Counted from the first letter of the stretch, positions 1-8,197 are shown. The stretch: 64,000 nucleotides of DNA from JAXLXE01 sp046328115 (GCA_046328115.1 JAXLXE010000001.1:186001-250000), one strand, 5' to 3'. The notes: generated by a model from the sequence alone, not told the origin. Translations and numbers: made by a program.

Positions 1-680
1 GGCTGGCTCTGGTGACCAGCGGGGGGCTGGTGCCCAGGGGCAATCCCGATCACCTGCCCTCCGGAAACGTCCGCGACTTCTTCCGCTATTCGATTCTGGG
101 GGTGGACAACCTGAGCACGGACCATTGGGAGTCCGTCCATGGTGGTTTCTCCACGGTTGTGCTGAACACGCGGAACCCGGCTTACGTGCTGCCGCTGCCG
201 GTGATTCGGGCGAAGCAGCGGCGGGGCGAGATCGGCGACGTGTACCCCTACTACTTCGCGACCGTTGGCAATGGGACGGCCGTGACGAACGCCAAGCGAT
301 TTGGCCAGGAGATCGCGCGGGAGCTGAAGGAGGCGGCCGTGCAGGCGGCGCTGCTGGTGGCGACCTGAGGGAGCTGCAATCGTTGCGGCGCAACGATCGC
401 GAAGGAGCTGGACCGGGTGGGTATCCCGGTGGCGCAGATCTCGGCGATGCCGGTGCTAGCCATGAGCGCGGGCGCGAATCGGGTGATCCGCGGGGTGCGG
501 ATCGAGCACGTCTGCGGGGATCCGGCGCTGTCCGCCGAGGAGGACGAGCGTCTGATGACGCGCATCGTTGACGCGGCGCTGGAGGCGCTGCGGACGCCGG
601 TGAGCGCTCCGACCTTGTTTGACCCACTGACGGCCGAACCGGAGGCGGCGGGAGCGGAGGACGGCCGTGTTTCGCCTTGA
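1..680 (+). CDS. GrdB-like reductase selenoprotein, 5'-truncated, internal UGA = Sec
   Basis: The reading frame is open from the window edge to 680 except for one TGA at 366-368. Upstream it reads LVTSGGLVPRGNPD, downstream GSCNRCGATIAKELDRVGIP and later AGANRVIRG, which is the C-terminal half of glycine/betaine/sarcosine reductase component B selenoprotein (GrdB, PF07355). In GrdB the U-G-x-C-x-x-C motif carries the catalytic selenocysteine, and here the TGA falls exactly on that residue (about the 122nd visible codon). A hairpin with bacterial SECIS geometry follows. About 225 residues are visible of a family length near 430; the N-terminus lies outside. The 3' end overlaps the GrdE-like gene by 14 bp, so the two are probably co-translated. 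In clostridia GrdB acts with GrdE and GrdA in substrate-specific reductive deamination; the substrate here is unknown. A nonsense mutation is the alternative, but intact coding on both sides and the hairpin argue against it. Confidence 0.75.
366..368 (+). other. In-frame TGA read as selenocysteine codon
   Basis: The codon replaces the first residue of a (U/C)-G-S-C-N-R-C motif inside an otherwise uninterrupted GrdB-like frame. A Cys codon (TGC/TGT) differs from TGA by one base, so a Cys homolog is an easy evolutionary neighbour. Confidence 0.75.
376..400 (+). promoter_or_regulatory. Candidate bacterial SECIS hairpin
   Basis: Bases 379-386 (ATCGTTGC) pair perfectly with 390-397 (GCAACGAT) around a GGC loop at 387-389. 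The stem extends by two G-C pairs (376/400, 377/399) past one mismatch. The apical loop begins 18 nt after the TGA, inside the 16-37 nt window usual for bacterial SECIS elements, and its first loop base is G, as SelB recognition generally needs. It lies within the coding sequence, as bacterial SECIS elements do. Confidence 0.65.
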
Positions 681-1953
681 GCTGGCCAGCTTCCCGGTGC
701 GCGAGATGCGATTTGGCGAGACGATGTGCTGGGATTCAGGTGCGTTGACCGTTGATCGGGCGGAGCTGCTGGGACTGATTTGCCAGGACCCGCGGGTAGC
801 CTGGGCCAGTGTGGAGATCGCGCGGCCGGGCGAATCAGCCCGGATCGTCAATGTGTATGACGTGTGGCAGCCGCTGATCAAGGTGGAGGGGCCGGGGCGG
901 GTGTACCCGGCGGTCTCGGGCCGCGATACGGCGATGGTGGGCCAGGGGCGTACGCACCGTCTGGATGGGGTGGGGCTGCTGGAGTGCAGCGGCTCGGCCG
1001 GCTCTTTCGGCAGGGCCGATTCGCCCGCACGCCGGCCCAACAACATCCCGCGGGGCAATCACATAGACATGAGCGGGCCGGGCTCGGCGATCCCGTACGG
1101 CGGGCTGTTCAATCTGTGCCTCACGCTGGAGCGCGATCCGGACGTGAGCGACGAAGACTGGGAGGAGACGCGGCGGGCGGCGTGCCTGCGGGTGTCCGAC
1201 CGCCTGGCGGAGACGACGGTGGGACGCGAGGCGCCTTCTGTGGAGGTGTTCGACACGACCGGCGGTGACCCGTCGCTGCCTGGGTTTGTCCACGTGCCGA
1301 TGCTGTGGTCCCGGGAGTCGTTCCTGGGGCCGCGCTCCGTGATCGGCACGGGGGTCTATGGCCTGACGCGCCAGTCCATGCCGTGGTTTCTGCATCCCAC
1401 GGAGGTGCTGGACGGCGCGATCACGCGCGGCCCCACCTGGTATCAGGTCAACAACCCGAACGTGCTGCACCTGCTGCGCGGTCACGGAAAGCGGTGGCGG
1501 TTCATGGGCGTCATCGTGGGTCGGACGAACTGGACTTCCATGCCCGAGAAGGAGGTGTTTGCCAACGGCGTCGGCGCGCTGGTCCAGGCCTTGGGCGCGG
1601 ATGGAGCGATCGTGACCGTAGATCTGCGCGGGGCGCGCTTCGTTGAAACGGTGCTGGCCGCCCAGGCGCTGGAGCAGCGAGGGGTTAAGACCGTGCTGAT
1701 GACGCTGGAGGAGACGAGCGAGGATGGCCTGGCGCCGCCGCTGCTCCTCTCGGCGCCGGAGCTGGTCTCGGTGGTGAGCTGCGGCGACGGCGCGGTGCCG
1801 GGGCCGTTCCCGGCGGTTCAGCGGGTGCTGGGCGCGCGCGAGCCAACGGATGCGCAGGCGGCTGAGCTGCCCGGGGTCCAGGGGGGCTACGGCGAGGCGC
1901 GCTACTGGAACGATTACTACGGCCTTGGGCGCTACAGCGGGATCGATTTCTGA
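667..1953 (+). CDS. GrdE-like glycine/sarcosine/betaine reductase component B subunit, copy 1
   Basis: 428 aa from a GTG that overlaps the GrdB-like gene. The pattern LELASFPVREMRFGE, then HPGES/RPGES-type, KVEGPG, GQGRTHRLDG, DMSGPG and, late, GVKTVLMTLEE...DGLA follows GrdE (PF09338 family) along its length. In clostridial GrdE an Asn-Cys pair in the middle is cleaved to make a pyruvoyl group. Where I expect that site, this protein reads LDGAITRGPTWYQVNNP without a cysteine, so it may not be processed. The identification is by remembered family patterns, and placement of the missing site is inferred. It probably works with the upstream selenoprotein as the substrate-binding partner. Confidence 0.72.
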   Translation: MFRLELASFPVREMRFGETMCWDSGALTVDRAELLGLICQDPRVAWASVEIARPGESARIVNVYDVWQPLIKVEGPGRVYPAVSGRDTAMVGQGRTHRLDGVGLLECSGSAGSFGRADSPARRPNNIPRGNHIDMSGPGSAIPYGGLFNLCLTLERDPDVSDEDWEETRRAACLRVSDRLAETTVGREAPSVEVFDTTGGDPSLPGFVHVPMLWSRESFLGPRSVIGTGVYGLTRQSMPWFLHPTEVLDGAITRGPTWYQVNNPNVLHLLRGHGKRWRFMGVIVGRTNWTSMPEKEVFANGVGALVQALGADGAIVTVDLRGARFVETVLAAQALEQRGVKTVLMTLEETSEDGLAPPLLLSAPELVSVVSCGDGAVPGPFPAVQRVLGAREPTDAQAAELPGVQGGYGEARYWNDYYGLGRYSGIDF

Positions 1954-1982
1954 CGCCCAATCGGCGGTGCCTGGAGGCCGCG

Positions 1983-3269
1983 ATGTATCGACTAGAGATG
2001 GCCAGCTATCCCGTGCGCGAGGTCCGGTTCGGTGCGTCCACGGGGTGGAGCCGGGGTTCGCTTATGGTAGACCGCGAGGAGACACTGGACCTGCTGCTGC
2101 GGGACCCGCGAATTGCCTGGGCGAGCGCGGACCTGGTGCACCCGGGTGAGTCCGCCCGGGTGGTGAATCCGTACGATGTCTGGATCCCAATGGTAAAAGC
2201 GGAGGGGCCGGGCCAGACGTATCCGGCGGTCTCGGGCCGCGAGACGGGCGTGGTGGGGCAGGGCCGGACCCATCGTCTGACGAATCTGGGTGTGGTGGAG
2301 TGCAGCAACTCCGCCGTGCTGATGGGGCGGCCGCTCACGGAGCCCGATTGGACCGCTCATAGCCAGCGGGGCAACTTCTTCGATATGAGCGGCCCGCGTT
2401 CTCAGATCCCGTACGGACGGCAGCACAACCTGTGCTTGACGATGGAGCGGGATGCGGAGGTGAGCGACGAGGACTGGGAGGAGGCGCGCCGCGCGGCGAG
2501 CCTGCGGGTGTGCGACCGGCTCGCGGAGGCCACGCTTGGCCAGCCGGCACCCGAGGTGGAGGTGTTCGACACGACGGGGCGCGACCGTTCGCTGCCGCGA
2601 TTCGTGCATATTCCGATGATCGTCTCGCGCGAGTCATTCCGGGGCCCGCGAACGACGATTGGCCCGGCGGTGTACGGGCTCACGCGGCAGTCCATGCCGT
2701 GGCTGCTGCAGCCAACGGAGATCATGGACGGCGCGATCACCCGGGGTATCACGGCCTACCAGGTGAACAACCCATCCGTCTGGCATCTGGCGCGTGGGCA
2801 TGGCAAGGACTGGACCTGCCTGGGCATCGTGGTAGGGCGCAGCAACTGGACATCTATGCCGGAGAAAGAGGTGTTTGCCCACCGGGTGGCCGAGCTTGTG
2901 CGCGCGCTTGGCGCGGAGGGGGCGATTGTGACGGTGGACATCCGCGGAGCGCGCTTTGTGGAGACGATCCTCTCAGTGCAGGCGCTGGAGCAACGGGGCA
3001 TCAAGACGGTGCTGATGACGCTGGAGGAGACGAGCGAGGATGGCCTGGCGCCGCCGCTGCTGCTCTCCACCCCGGAGGTGGTGTCCGTGGTGAGCTGTGG
3101 TGACGGCGCGGTGGCGGGGCCGTTCCCGGCGGTGGAGCGCGTGGTCGGTGCGCGCCACCCGAACCGTGAGGATTACGGGGAGCAGCCCGGCGTGCGCGGC
3201 GGCTACGGGAGCGCCCGGTTCTGGAACGACTACTATGGCGTGGGGCGGTACAGCGGAGTTGACTTCTGA
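1983..3269 (+). CDS. GrdE-like glycine/sarcosine/betaine reductase component B subunit, copy 2
   Basis: 428 aa, the same length as the preceding gene and clearly paralogous to it along its whole length (for example RSNWTSMPEKEVFA and IKTVLMTLEETSEDGLAPP are nearly shared). It starts 29 nt after copy 1 (ATG; GGAGG-like sequence upstream). It also lacks a Cys in the segment DGAITRGITAYQVNNP, where GrdE is normally cleaved. Two co-transcribed divergent copies suggest a heteromeric complex with the GrdB-like selenoprotein; that is inference. Both end with a conserved tail (SARFWNDYYGVGRYSGVDF here) that may be an interaction segment. Confidence 0.72.
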   Translation: MYRLEMASYPVREVRFGASTGWSRGSLMVDREETLDLLLRDPRIAWASADLVHPGESARVVNPYDVWIPMVKAEGPGQTYPAVSGRETGVVGQGRTHRLTNLGVVECSNSAVLMGRPLTEPDWTAHSQRGNFFDMSGPRSQIPYGRQHNLCLTMERDAEVSDEDWEEARRAASLRVCDRLAEATLGQPAPEVEVFDTTGRDRSLPRFVHIPMIVSRESFRGPRTTIGPAVYGLTRQSMPWLLQPTEIMDGAITRGITAYQVNNPSVWHLARGHGKDWTCLGIVVGRSNWTSMPEKEVFAHRVAELVRALGAEGAIVTVDIRGARFVETILSVQALEQRGIKTVLMTLEETSEDGLAPPLLLSTPEVVSVVSCGDGAVAGPFPAVERVVGARHPNREDYGEQPGVRGGYGSARFWNDYYGVGRYSGVDF

Positions 3270-3311
3270 TGCATCTCCACAACCCCATCCGGCCCTGAGG
3301 TCTCGACGCGC

Positions 3312-4766
3312 ATGACCGATCTGACGCTGAACTATCACCTGATGCACCCGGGCGGGGACAGCGCGCCGGGCGATCCGAACGCGGCCTTCTATCTGGATGG
3401 TACCTACCACCTGCACTACATCCTGGCGCACCCGTGGCGGGGTGAGCGGTCCTACAGCTTCATCCACCTGACCAGTCCGGACATGCTGCACTGGACGTGG
3501 CAGACGACGAAGCTGCAGCCGGCTTTCACGGGCCACGGGATGTACAGCGGGACGGGATTCCTCACCAGAGAGGGGCGACCGGCAGCCATCTACCACGGGC
3601 GTGGGTCTGAGCGGAACCAGATCGCCATTGCGTGTGATCGGCGGCTCTCCGAATGGGAGAAGCCGTACCCGGTGGAAGTCCGGACTGCGGACGGGGGCGT
3701 GGCGGACATCGTCCACTGGGATCCGGACTGCTTCCTGATTGGGGACACGTACTACGCGGTCTCTGGGGGCAAGAACCCGCCGGTGTTCAAGTCGCGCGAT
3801 CTCCGTCATTGGACGCTGATCGGCGACTTCATCCAGCGGGATCTGCCGGACGTGGCCTTTGGCGAGGACGTCTCCTGTCCCAACTTCTTCGAGCTCGATG
3901 GGAGGTGGGTGCTGCTGTGCATCAGCCATCCACTGGGCTGCCGGTACTACGTGGGTGATTGGGACGCGGAGGCGGAGCAGTTTGTGCCGACGCATCACGC
4001 TCGCCTGAGCTGGCGGCGTGACGAGCAGCCGATCTGGGGGGTCCGCCTGCGGACAGACTACTTTGCGCCGGAGAGCGTGGTGGCCGCCGACGGCCGACGC
4101 GTGATGTGGGCGTGGGTCCGGTCAGCGGGGACGGATGGGGCGCTGCTGGAGAAGACGATCCAGGCGTTGCCGCGCGAGCTGCGAGTGGCCCCTGATGGGA
4201 CGCTCCGCATGCGGCCTCTGCGGGAGCTGGAGGGGCTGCGGTATGACGGGGCCAGCCTTGGGCCGGTGACGATTGCCGATCCGGTGACGGGCTTCAGCGA
4301 TCCGGTGCCGCCGATCAACGGTCCGTACCTTCAGCGGCTGGCTGAGCTGGATGGGGATTCGTGGGAGATCCGACTGGCGGTGCGACGGTCGGAGGCGCTG
4401 CGCAAGATCTTTGGGGTCATGCTGTTCTCGGATGGGTGTGGCGCCGGGTTGCCGATCATCCTGCGGCCGGAGACGGGGACGCTACGGGTTGGGACGATCG
4501 ATGCGCCATTCGCGGTGGCGGATCTGCCGGATGGTGAGGACCTGGAGCTGCGGATCTTTGTGGACAAGTACATCGTGGAGGTGTTTGCCAACGGGCGGCA
4601 GGCGGTGCTGGCCGCGCACATGGATCGCAGCGCCAGCGGCCTGGACGCGTTCAGCGTGGGCGTACCGACCAGCTTCGACGCGGTTGACGTGTGGCGGATG
4701 CGGCCGACGAATCAGGGCTACCTGGAGGCGCGATCGAACCGGATCTGGGAGCCGGCCACGGAGTAG
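3312..4766 (+). CDS. GH32-family glycoside hydrolase (beta-fructosidase/levanase type)
   Basis: 484 aa. The five-bladed propeller motifs of GH32 are visible: GDPNA near residue 21 with the nucleophile Asp (variant of W-x-N-DPNG), HWDPD near 137 (transition-state stabiliser Asp) and FFELDG near 194 (acid/base Glu). The C-terminal beta-sandwich ends with VDKYIVEVFANGRQAV, the usual GH32 signature. No signal peptide is seen, so it is probably cytoplasmic and acts on a fructoside, possibly sucrose or short fructo-oligosaccharides. It lies 42 nt after the GrdE-like pair on the same strand, so it may be in that transcript even though the functions do not obviously connect. The WMNDPNG motif is degenerate (HPGGDSAPGDPNA), which suggests a divergent subfamily. 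Confidence 0.8.
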   Translation: MTDLTLNYHLMHPGGDSAPGDPNAAFYLDGTYHLHYILAHPWRGERSYSFIHLTSPDMLHWTWQTTKLQPAFTGHGMYSGTGFLTREGRPAAIYHGRGSERNQIAIACDRRLSEWEKPYPVEVRTADGGVADIVHWDPDCFLIGDTYYAVSGGKNPPVFKSRDLRHWTLIGDFIQRDLPDVAFGEDVSCPNFFELDGRWVLLCISHPLGCRYYVGDWDAEAEQFVPTHHARLSWRRDEQPIWGVRLRTDYFAPESVVAADGRRVMWAWVRSAGTDGALLEKTIQALPRELRVAPDGTLRMRPLRELEGLRYDGASLGPVTIADPVTGFSDPVPPINGPYLQRLAELDGDSWEIRLAVRRSEALRKIFGVMLFSDGCGAGLPIILRPETGTLRVGTIDAPFAVADLPDGEDLELRIFVDKYIVEVFANGRQAVLAAHMDRSASGLDAFSVGVPTSFDAVDVWRMRPTNQGYLEARSNRIWEPATE

Positions 4767-4768
4767 GG

Positions 4769-4832
4769 ACCGGGCCTGCCCGGTGATTGGCGCTGGAGGC
4801 GATGCGCGCCCCAGGGGACAGCCTGGGCGCGC
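4769..4832 (+). terminator. Two consecutive GC hairpins after the GH32 gene
   Basis: 4769-4784 is a perfect 16-bp palindrome (ACCGGGC / GCCCGGT) starting three bases after the stop codon. 4804-4832 folds as an 11-bp stem with one bulged C. Neither is followed by a T tract, so they may be weak terminators or mRNA-stabilising hairpins. Confidence 0.35.
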
Positions 4833-4856
4833 GAGCGTGTGGAGAGGAGCGACGGA

Positions 4857-5225
4857 ATGGCGGCTGGACATGCGCATTACCTGGACACGGCGACGGGGGG
4901 GATGCACAACCGGCTGGAGGCGGCCGGGTGGGGGCTCTTCTTCATCTGGCTGGCCATTGCGTTCTTGCTGGACATTGGCTGGGGCGCTGCGCTCCTGGGC
5001 GTTGGTGTGATCATCCTTGGCGTGCAGGTGGCCAGGATGTACCTCCGACTACACATTGAGTGGTTCTGGCTCGTACTCGGGCTCTTTTCGACGGTCTGGG
5101 GTCTTGCCAGCACCCTCGGAGTGCGGCTCAGCGACGTGCCGTGGTCCGACTACGTGCTGCCGGCGCTGTTCGTTGCGCTCGGTGCGCGGATGCTAGCGCG
5201 CGCCTGGCGGGGTTCCGCCCAGTAA
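4857..5225 (+). CDS. Small integral membrane protein, function unknown
   Basis: 122 aa from the ATG at 4857, chosen because GAGAGGAG sits about 7 nt upstream; a GTG at 4839 would overlap that ribosome site. After a short hydrophilic start (GHAHYLDTATGG) there are four hydrophobic segments, around GWGLFFIWLAIAFLLDIG, ALLGVGVIILGVQ, WFWLVLGLFSTVWGLAS and YVLPALFVALGARM, so a four-TM protein is likely. I do not recognise a family. It sits between the GH32 gene and a hydrolase on the same strand and could belong to either transcript. Confidence 0.6.
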   Translation: MAAGHAHYLDTATGGMHNRLEAAGWGLFFIWLAIAFLLDIGWGAALLGVGVIILGVQVARMYLRLHIEWFWLVLGLFSTVWGLASTLGVRLSDVPWSDYVLPALFVALGARMLARAWRGSAQ

Positions 5226-5361
5226 CAGAGATTGCTGGGTGGCGCTGGCCACTTCTGGCCGACGCGGATACGATCTCGGGGCCTGGGCCGACCCGCGTGG
5301 CGGGATCTGATTCCCCGGAGATGCGCGGTTGCAGCGTGCCTGGATACAGGGAGGGACCACC

Positions 5362-6123
5362 ATGCCGTTCTACGAGCGCGGTAACGTTCGCATCCACTAC
5401 GTTGACGAGGGCTCTGGATTTCCGCTGCTCCTCATTCCCGGCGGCGGCCTGAACTCCACGCTGGGATTCTTCACTGGCAGCGCGCCCTTCAACGCGATCG
5501 AGCAGCTCAAGGGCGAGTATCGCTGCATCTCTGGCGACCTGCGCAATGCCAACGGCGGCCAGTCGTCTGGTCCGGTGGAGGTGGACCGGCCGTGGGACGC
5601 CTACACGGACGACCACATTGGACTGATGGACTATCTGGGAATCGACCGATTCCTGGTGATGGGCTTCTGCATCGGCGCGCCGTTCATCTGGAACTTGATC
5701 AGGCGGGTGCCGGATCGGGTGGTGGCCGCGGTGCTGGCGCAGCCGAGCGGGTTCCGTCCGTCCATGCCGGACCTGTTCTACAACAATAACATCACCAACT
5801 GGGGGCCGCAGCTCTGCGCGCGCCGGTCGGACGTGACGATGGCGACGGTGGACGCGTTCCTGAACCGGATGTACCGTACGAACGCGGACTTTGTGTTCAC
5901 GGTCACGCGGGACTTCGTGAAGAACTGCCAGACGCCCATTTTGACGCTTCCTGATGACATCCCGTCGCATCCGTACGAGGTGGCCATGGAGGTGGCGGGG
6001 CTGGCGCCGAACTCCGAAGTGAGCATCTATCCGTGGAAGGAGCCGAAGGAGCTGGTGCCGCAGGCGTTGGCGCACATTCGGCGCTTCCTGCGGGCGCACA
6101 CGCCGACGAAGGCGGGGCGGTGA
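5362..6123 (+). CDS. Alpha/beta hydrolase with Cys in the nucleophile elbow
   Basis: 253 aa from an ATG with AGGGAGG about 8 nt upstream. The alpha/beta-hydrolase fold is supported by VDEGSGFPLLLIPGGG (oxyanion region), the RNANGGQSS loop and VMGFCIGAPF, where the elbow reads G-F-C-I-G rather than G-x-S-x-G. Cys nucleophiles are known in dienelactone hydrolases. The usual C-terminal GH...P.. catalytic His motif is not evident; the tail reads SIYPWKEPKELVPQALAHIR. It could use a different His (SHP near the C-terminal third) or have altered chemistry. Cytoplasmic, no signal peptide. Next on the strand is a second, canonical hydrolase. Confidence 0.65.
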   Translation: MPFYERGNVRIHYVDEGSGFPLLLIPGGGLNSTLGFFTGSAPFNAIEQLKGEYRCISGDLRNANGGQSSGPVEVDRPWDAYTDDHIGLMDYLGIDRFLVMGFCIGAPFIWNLIRRVPDRVVAAVLAQPSGFRPSMPDLFYNNNITNWGPQLCARRSDVTMATVDAFLNRMYRTNADFVFTVTRDFVKNCQTPILTLPDDIPSHPYEVAMEVAGLAPNSEVSIYPWKEPKELVPQALAHIRRFLRAHTPTKAGR

Positions 6124-6154
6124 CGCGGGCACGTGAGGGCCGGCTGACTTCAGG

Positions 6155-7156
6155 ATGAGCCAATCTCCGGGCCGGGGACGCGGGACGGTGCCCCGGTTCG
6201 GAGCGTCTCGCGGGGTGCAGTACGCGCTCATCGCGGCGGTGCTGGGCGTGGGGATCGTGCTGGCGGTGACGCATCCGCGCTATCGGGCGGCGGTGGAAGC
6301 TGGTCGCGCGGCGACCAGCGGCGGCCGGATAGCGAGTACGGCGTTCGGAGATCTGGAGTACGGCGAGCGGGGCGCGGGCCCCGCGGTGCTGATTGTGCAT
6401 GGGGCCGGCGGCGGTTTTGACCAGGGGCTGCTGTTTGGCGAGACGTTTGTCGGGGAAGGCGTTCGGATCATCGCGCCTTCTCGCTTCGGCTACCTGAAGA
6501 GCGCGATTCCGCCGGACGGGTCGCCGGCCGCTCAGGCGGATGCTTATGCCGCGTTGCTGGATCTTCTGGGCGTCCATCGAGTTGCGTTGCTGGCGGTATC
6601 GGATGGTGGACCGTCCGCGCTCCAGTTTGCGCTCCGCTACCCCGAGCGGACGGCGGCGCTGGTGATGATCAGCGCCAAGAGCCGGTCGGCGCCGCCGGAT
6701 ACGCTGCTCCAGCGGGTGGTTTTTGGCACGATCTTCAGATCCAGCTACGTGTACTGGGGGCTGACGATAGTGGGACGATCGGCCCTGCTGGGGATGCTGG
6801 GCGTGCCGCCGGAGGTGCTGGCGCACACGGACGAGCGCGGGCAGCGGCTGATTTCGGCGGTGACGGACGGGATGACACCGATCAGCCAGCGGCGTCGGGG
6901 GATCTACCACGATCGCGCGACGCTGGCGGTGCTCCCGCCGGAGCAGTTTGCCCTGGAGCGGATCACGGCTCCGACGCTGGTTGTTCATGCCCGGGATGAT
7001 GGGTTACAGCCGTTCAGCCACGCTGAGTACACGGTATCGAGGGTGCCGGGGGCGCAGTTGTTGGCGTATGACCGGGGCGGGCACATGCTTTCGTTGCAGG
7101 TGGACGAGGTGCGCGCGCGGGTGGCCGAGCTCCTGGCGAAGCACGGTCCCGGCTGA
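6155..7156 (+). CDS. Membrane-anchored alpha/beta hydrolase
   Basis: 333 aa. A hydrophobic segment near residues 23-40 (YALIAAVLGVGIVLAVTH) looks like a signal anchor. The hydrolase core follows: VLIVHGAGGG (oxyanion), the elbow AVSDGGPS with the Ser nucleophile, ARDDGLQPF for the acid and YDRGGHML for the catalytic His. All three triad positions are present, unlike the preceding gene. The substrate is not evident; the family spans esterases, haloperoxidases and C-C hydrolases. It lies 31 nt after the preceding hydrolase and 20 nt before the DapA-fold gene. Confidence 0.72.
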   Translation: MSQSPGRGRGTVPRFGASRGVQYALIAAVLGVGIVLAVTHPRYRAAVEAGRAATSGGRIASTAFGDLEYGERGAGPAVLIVHGAGGGFDQGLLFGETFVGEGVRIIAPSRFGYLKSAIPPDGSPAAQADAYAALLDLLGVHRVALLAVSDGGPSALQFALRYPERTAALVMISAKSRSAPPDTLLQRVVFGTIFRSSYVYWGLTIVGRSALLGMLGVPPEVLAHTDERGQRLISAVTDGMTPISQRRRGIYHDRATLAVLPPEQFALERITAPTLVVHARDDGLQPFSHAEYTVSRVPGAQLLAYDRGGHMLSLQVDEVRARVAELLAKHGPG

Positions 7157-7163
7157 GCCGCGC

Positions 7164-7169
7164 TACTAT
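7164..7169 (+). promoter_or_regulatory. Candidate -10 box for a leaderless start at 7177
   Basis: TACTAT lies 7 nt before the ATG at 7177, which puts the predicted transcription start at or next to the A of the start codon. No Shine-Dalgarno sequence is visible. Three other genes nearby have the same layout. Confidence 0.4.
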
Positions 7170-7176
7170 TCGCGGG

Positions 7177-8109
7177 ATGCCGACCAGAGACGCCGCCGAC
7201 CTGAGGCAGACGCTGCGCGGAGTGGTCGTGCCGGTGGTCACGCCGTTCGACGATGGCGGCGGGCTGGACGAGCCGGCCTTCGCGCGGCATGTGGACTGGC
7301 TGGTTGAGCAGGGTGTCCACGGGATCCTTGTGGCGGACCTGGTGGGTGAGGCGTGGGCGCTGACCCTGGAGGAGAAGGCCACCCTATTTCGCGCGGCGGC
7401 GCGGGCCGTGGGCGGGCGGGTGCCGGTGGTGGCGAAGCTCTCTGAGGCGGCCCTGCGTTCGCAGGCGACGCTGGCCGAGGCGGCCCGTGACGCTGGCGTG
7501 GACGCGGTGAAGGCGGCGTTGCCGGGCTGGCCGCGCGCGGCGGACGACGAGGTGCACGTGTACCTGGCCAGTGCCGTTGGGGCTTCGGGGCTGCCGTTCA
7601 TGATCGAGACGAACGGCTGGGACGTGTCGACTCCGGTGCTGGACCGGCTGGTGACGGATCCGCTCTTTGCCGGGCTGGAGGAGGCGTCGCTGGATCTGGA
7701 TCGATTCGCGCTGCTGGTGGAGCGCTACGGGGAGCGGGGGCCGGTGTTCTGTGGGTCAGAGGATGTGCTGGCGCACCATCTGGCGCTGGGCGGAGCGGGG
7801 CTGATGACGGCGGCGCCGAACTTTGCGCCCGCGTTGATGCTTGGGATCTGGGAGGCGGCGGTCGACGGGCGGCACGCCGACGTGCTGGAGCGGTGCAGCA
7901 GGTTGAGGCGTTATCGGCGGTTGCTGGCGGCGGAGCTACGGGCTGGGCGGCCGGCGTTTGCCTCGTACGCGAAGGCCGGTCTGGATTTGATTGGGCGTCC
8001 GGTGGGGTCGCCGCGGACACCGCTGCGGTCGTTGACTGGTGCGGAGCGGGAGGCGCTGGCGGCGGTGCTTTTTGACCCTGGTGGTTTGACGTTATTGCCG
8101 GGTGCGTGA
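7177..8109 (+). CDS. DapA/NAL-fold (DHDPS superfamily) protein lacking the Schiff-base lysine
   Basis: 310 aa. The TIM-barrel pattern of the DHDPS/N-acetylneuraminate lyase superfamily is clear: GVVVPVVTPFDDGGGLDEPA at the N-terminus, then GILVADLVGEAWALTLEEK, VVAKLSEA, AARDAGVDAVKA and a late FCGSEDVLAHHLALGGAG. In active members a Lys in a (I/L)-K-(E/D)-x-S context forms the Schiff base. Here the segment near residue 168 reads FAGLEEASLDL, with Glu where Lys is expected, and the YNxP tyrosine region reads IETNGW. The protein may therefore be a non-lyase, a binding protein or a divergent enzyme. The start is ATG without a ribosome site, behind a -10-like TACTAT. Confidence 0.72.
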   Translation: MPTRDAADLRQTLRGVVVPVVTPFDDGGGLDEPAFARHVDWLVEQGVHGILVADLVGEAWALTLEEKATLFRAAARAVGGRVPVVAKLSEAALRSQATLAEAARDAGVDAVKAALPGWPRAADDEVHVYLASAVGASGLPFMIETNGWDVSTPVLDRLVTDPLFAGLEEASLDLDRFALLVERYGERGPVFCGSEDVLAHHLALGGAGLMTAAPNFAPALMLGIWEAAVDGRHADVLERCSRLRRYRRLLAAELRAGRPAFASYAKAGLDLIGRPVGSPRTPLRSLTGAEREALAAVLFDPGGLTLLPGA

Positions 8110-8174
8110 ACCACGCGCCGATCGGTTCGGAGCAACCCGTGAGCGACTTGCACCGTGCCGGGGTTGCGAGCACG

Positions 8175-8193
8175 GCCCCGGTTTCGCCGGGGC
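8175..8193 (+). terminator. GC hairpin after the DapA-fold gene
   Basis: GCCCCGG (8175-8181 region) pairs with CCGGGGC (8187-8193) around a TTTCG loop, 65 nt after the stop codon. There is no T tract downstream, and a -10-like box follows immediately. Confidence 0.4.
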
Positions 8194-8197
8194 GTCG

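Noticed and set aside
366..368. TGA as a simple nonsense mutation splitting the GrdB-like gene in two
   Set aside because: It falls on the one residue known to be Sec in GrdB, coding quality is good on both sides and a correctly placed hairpin follows.
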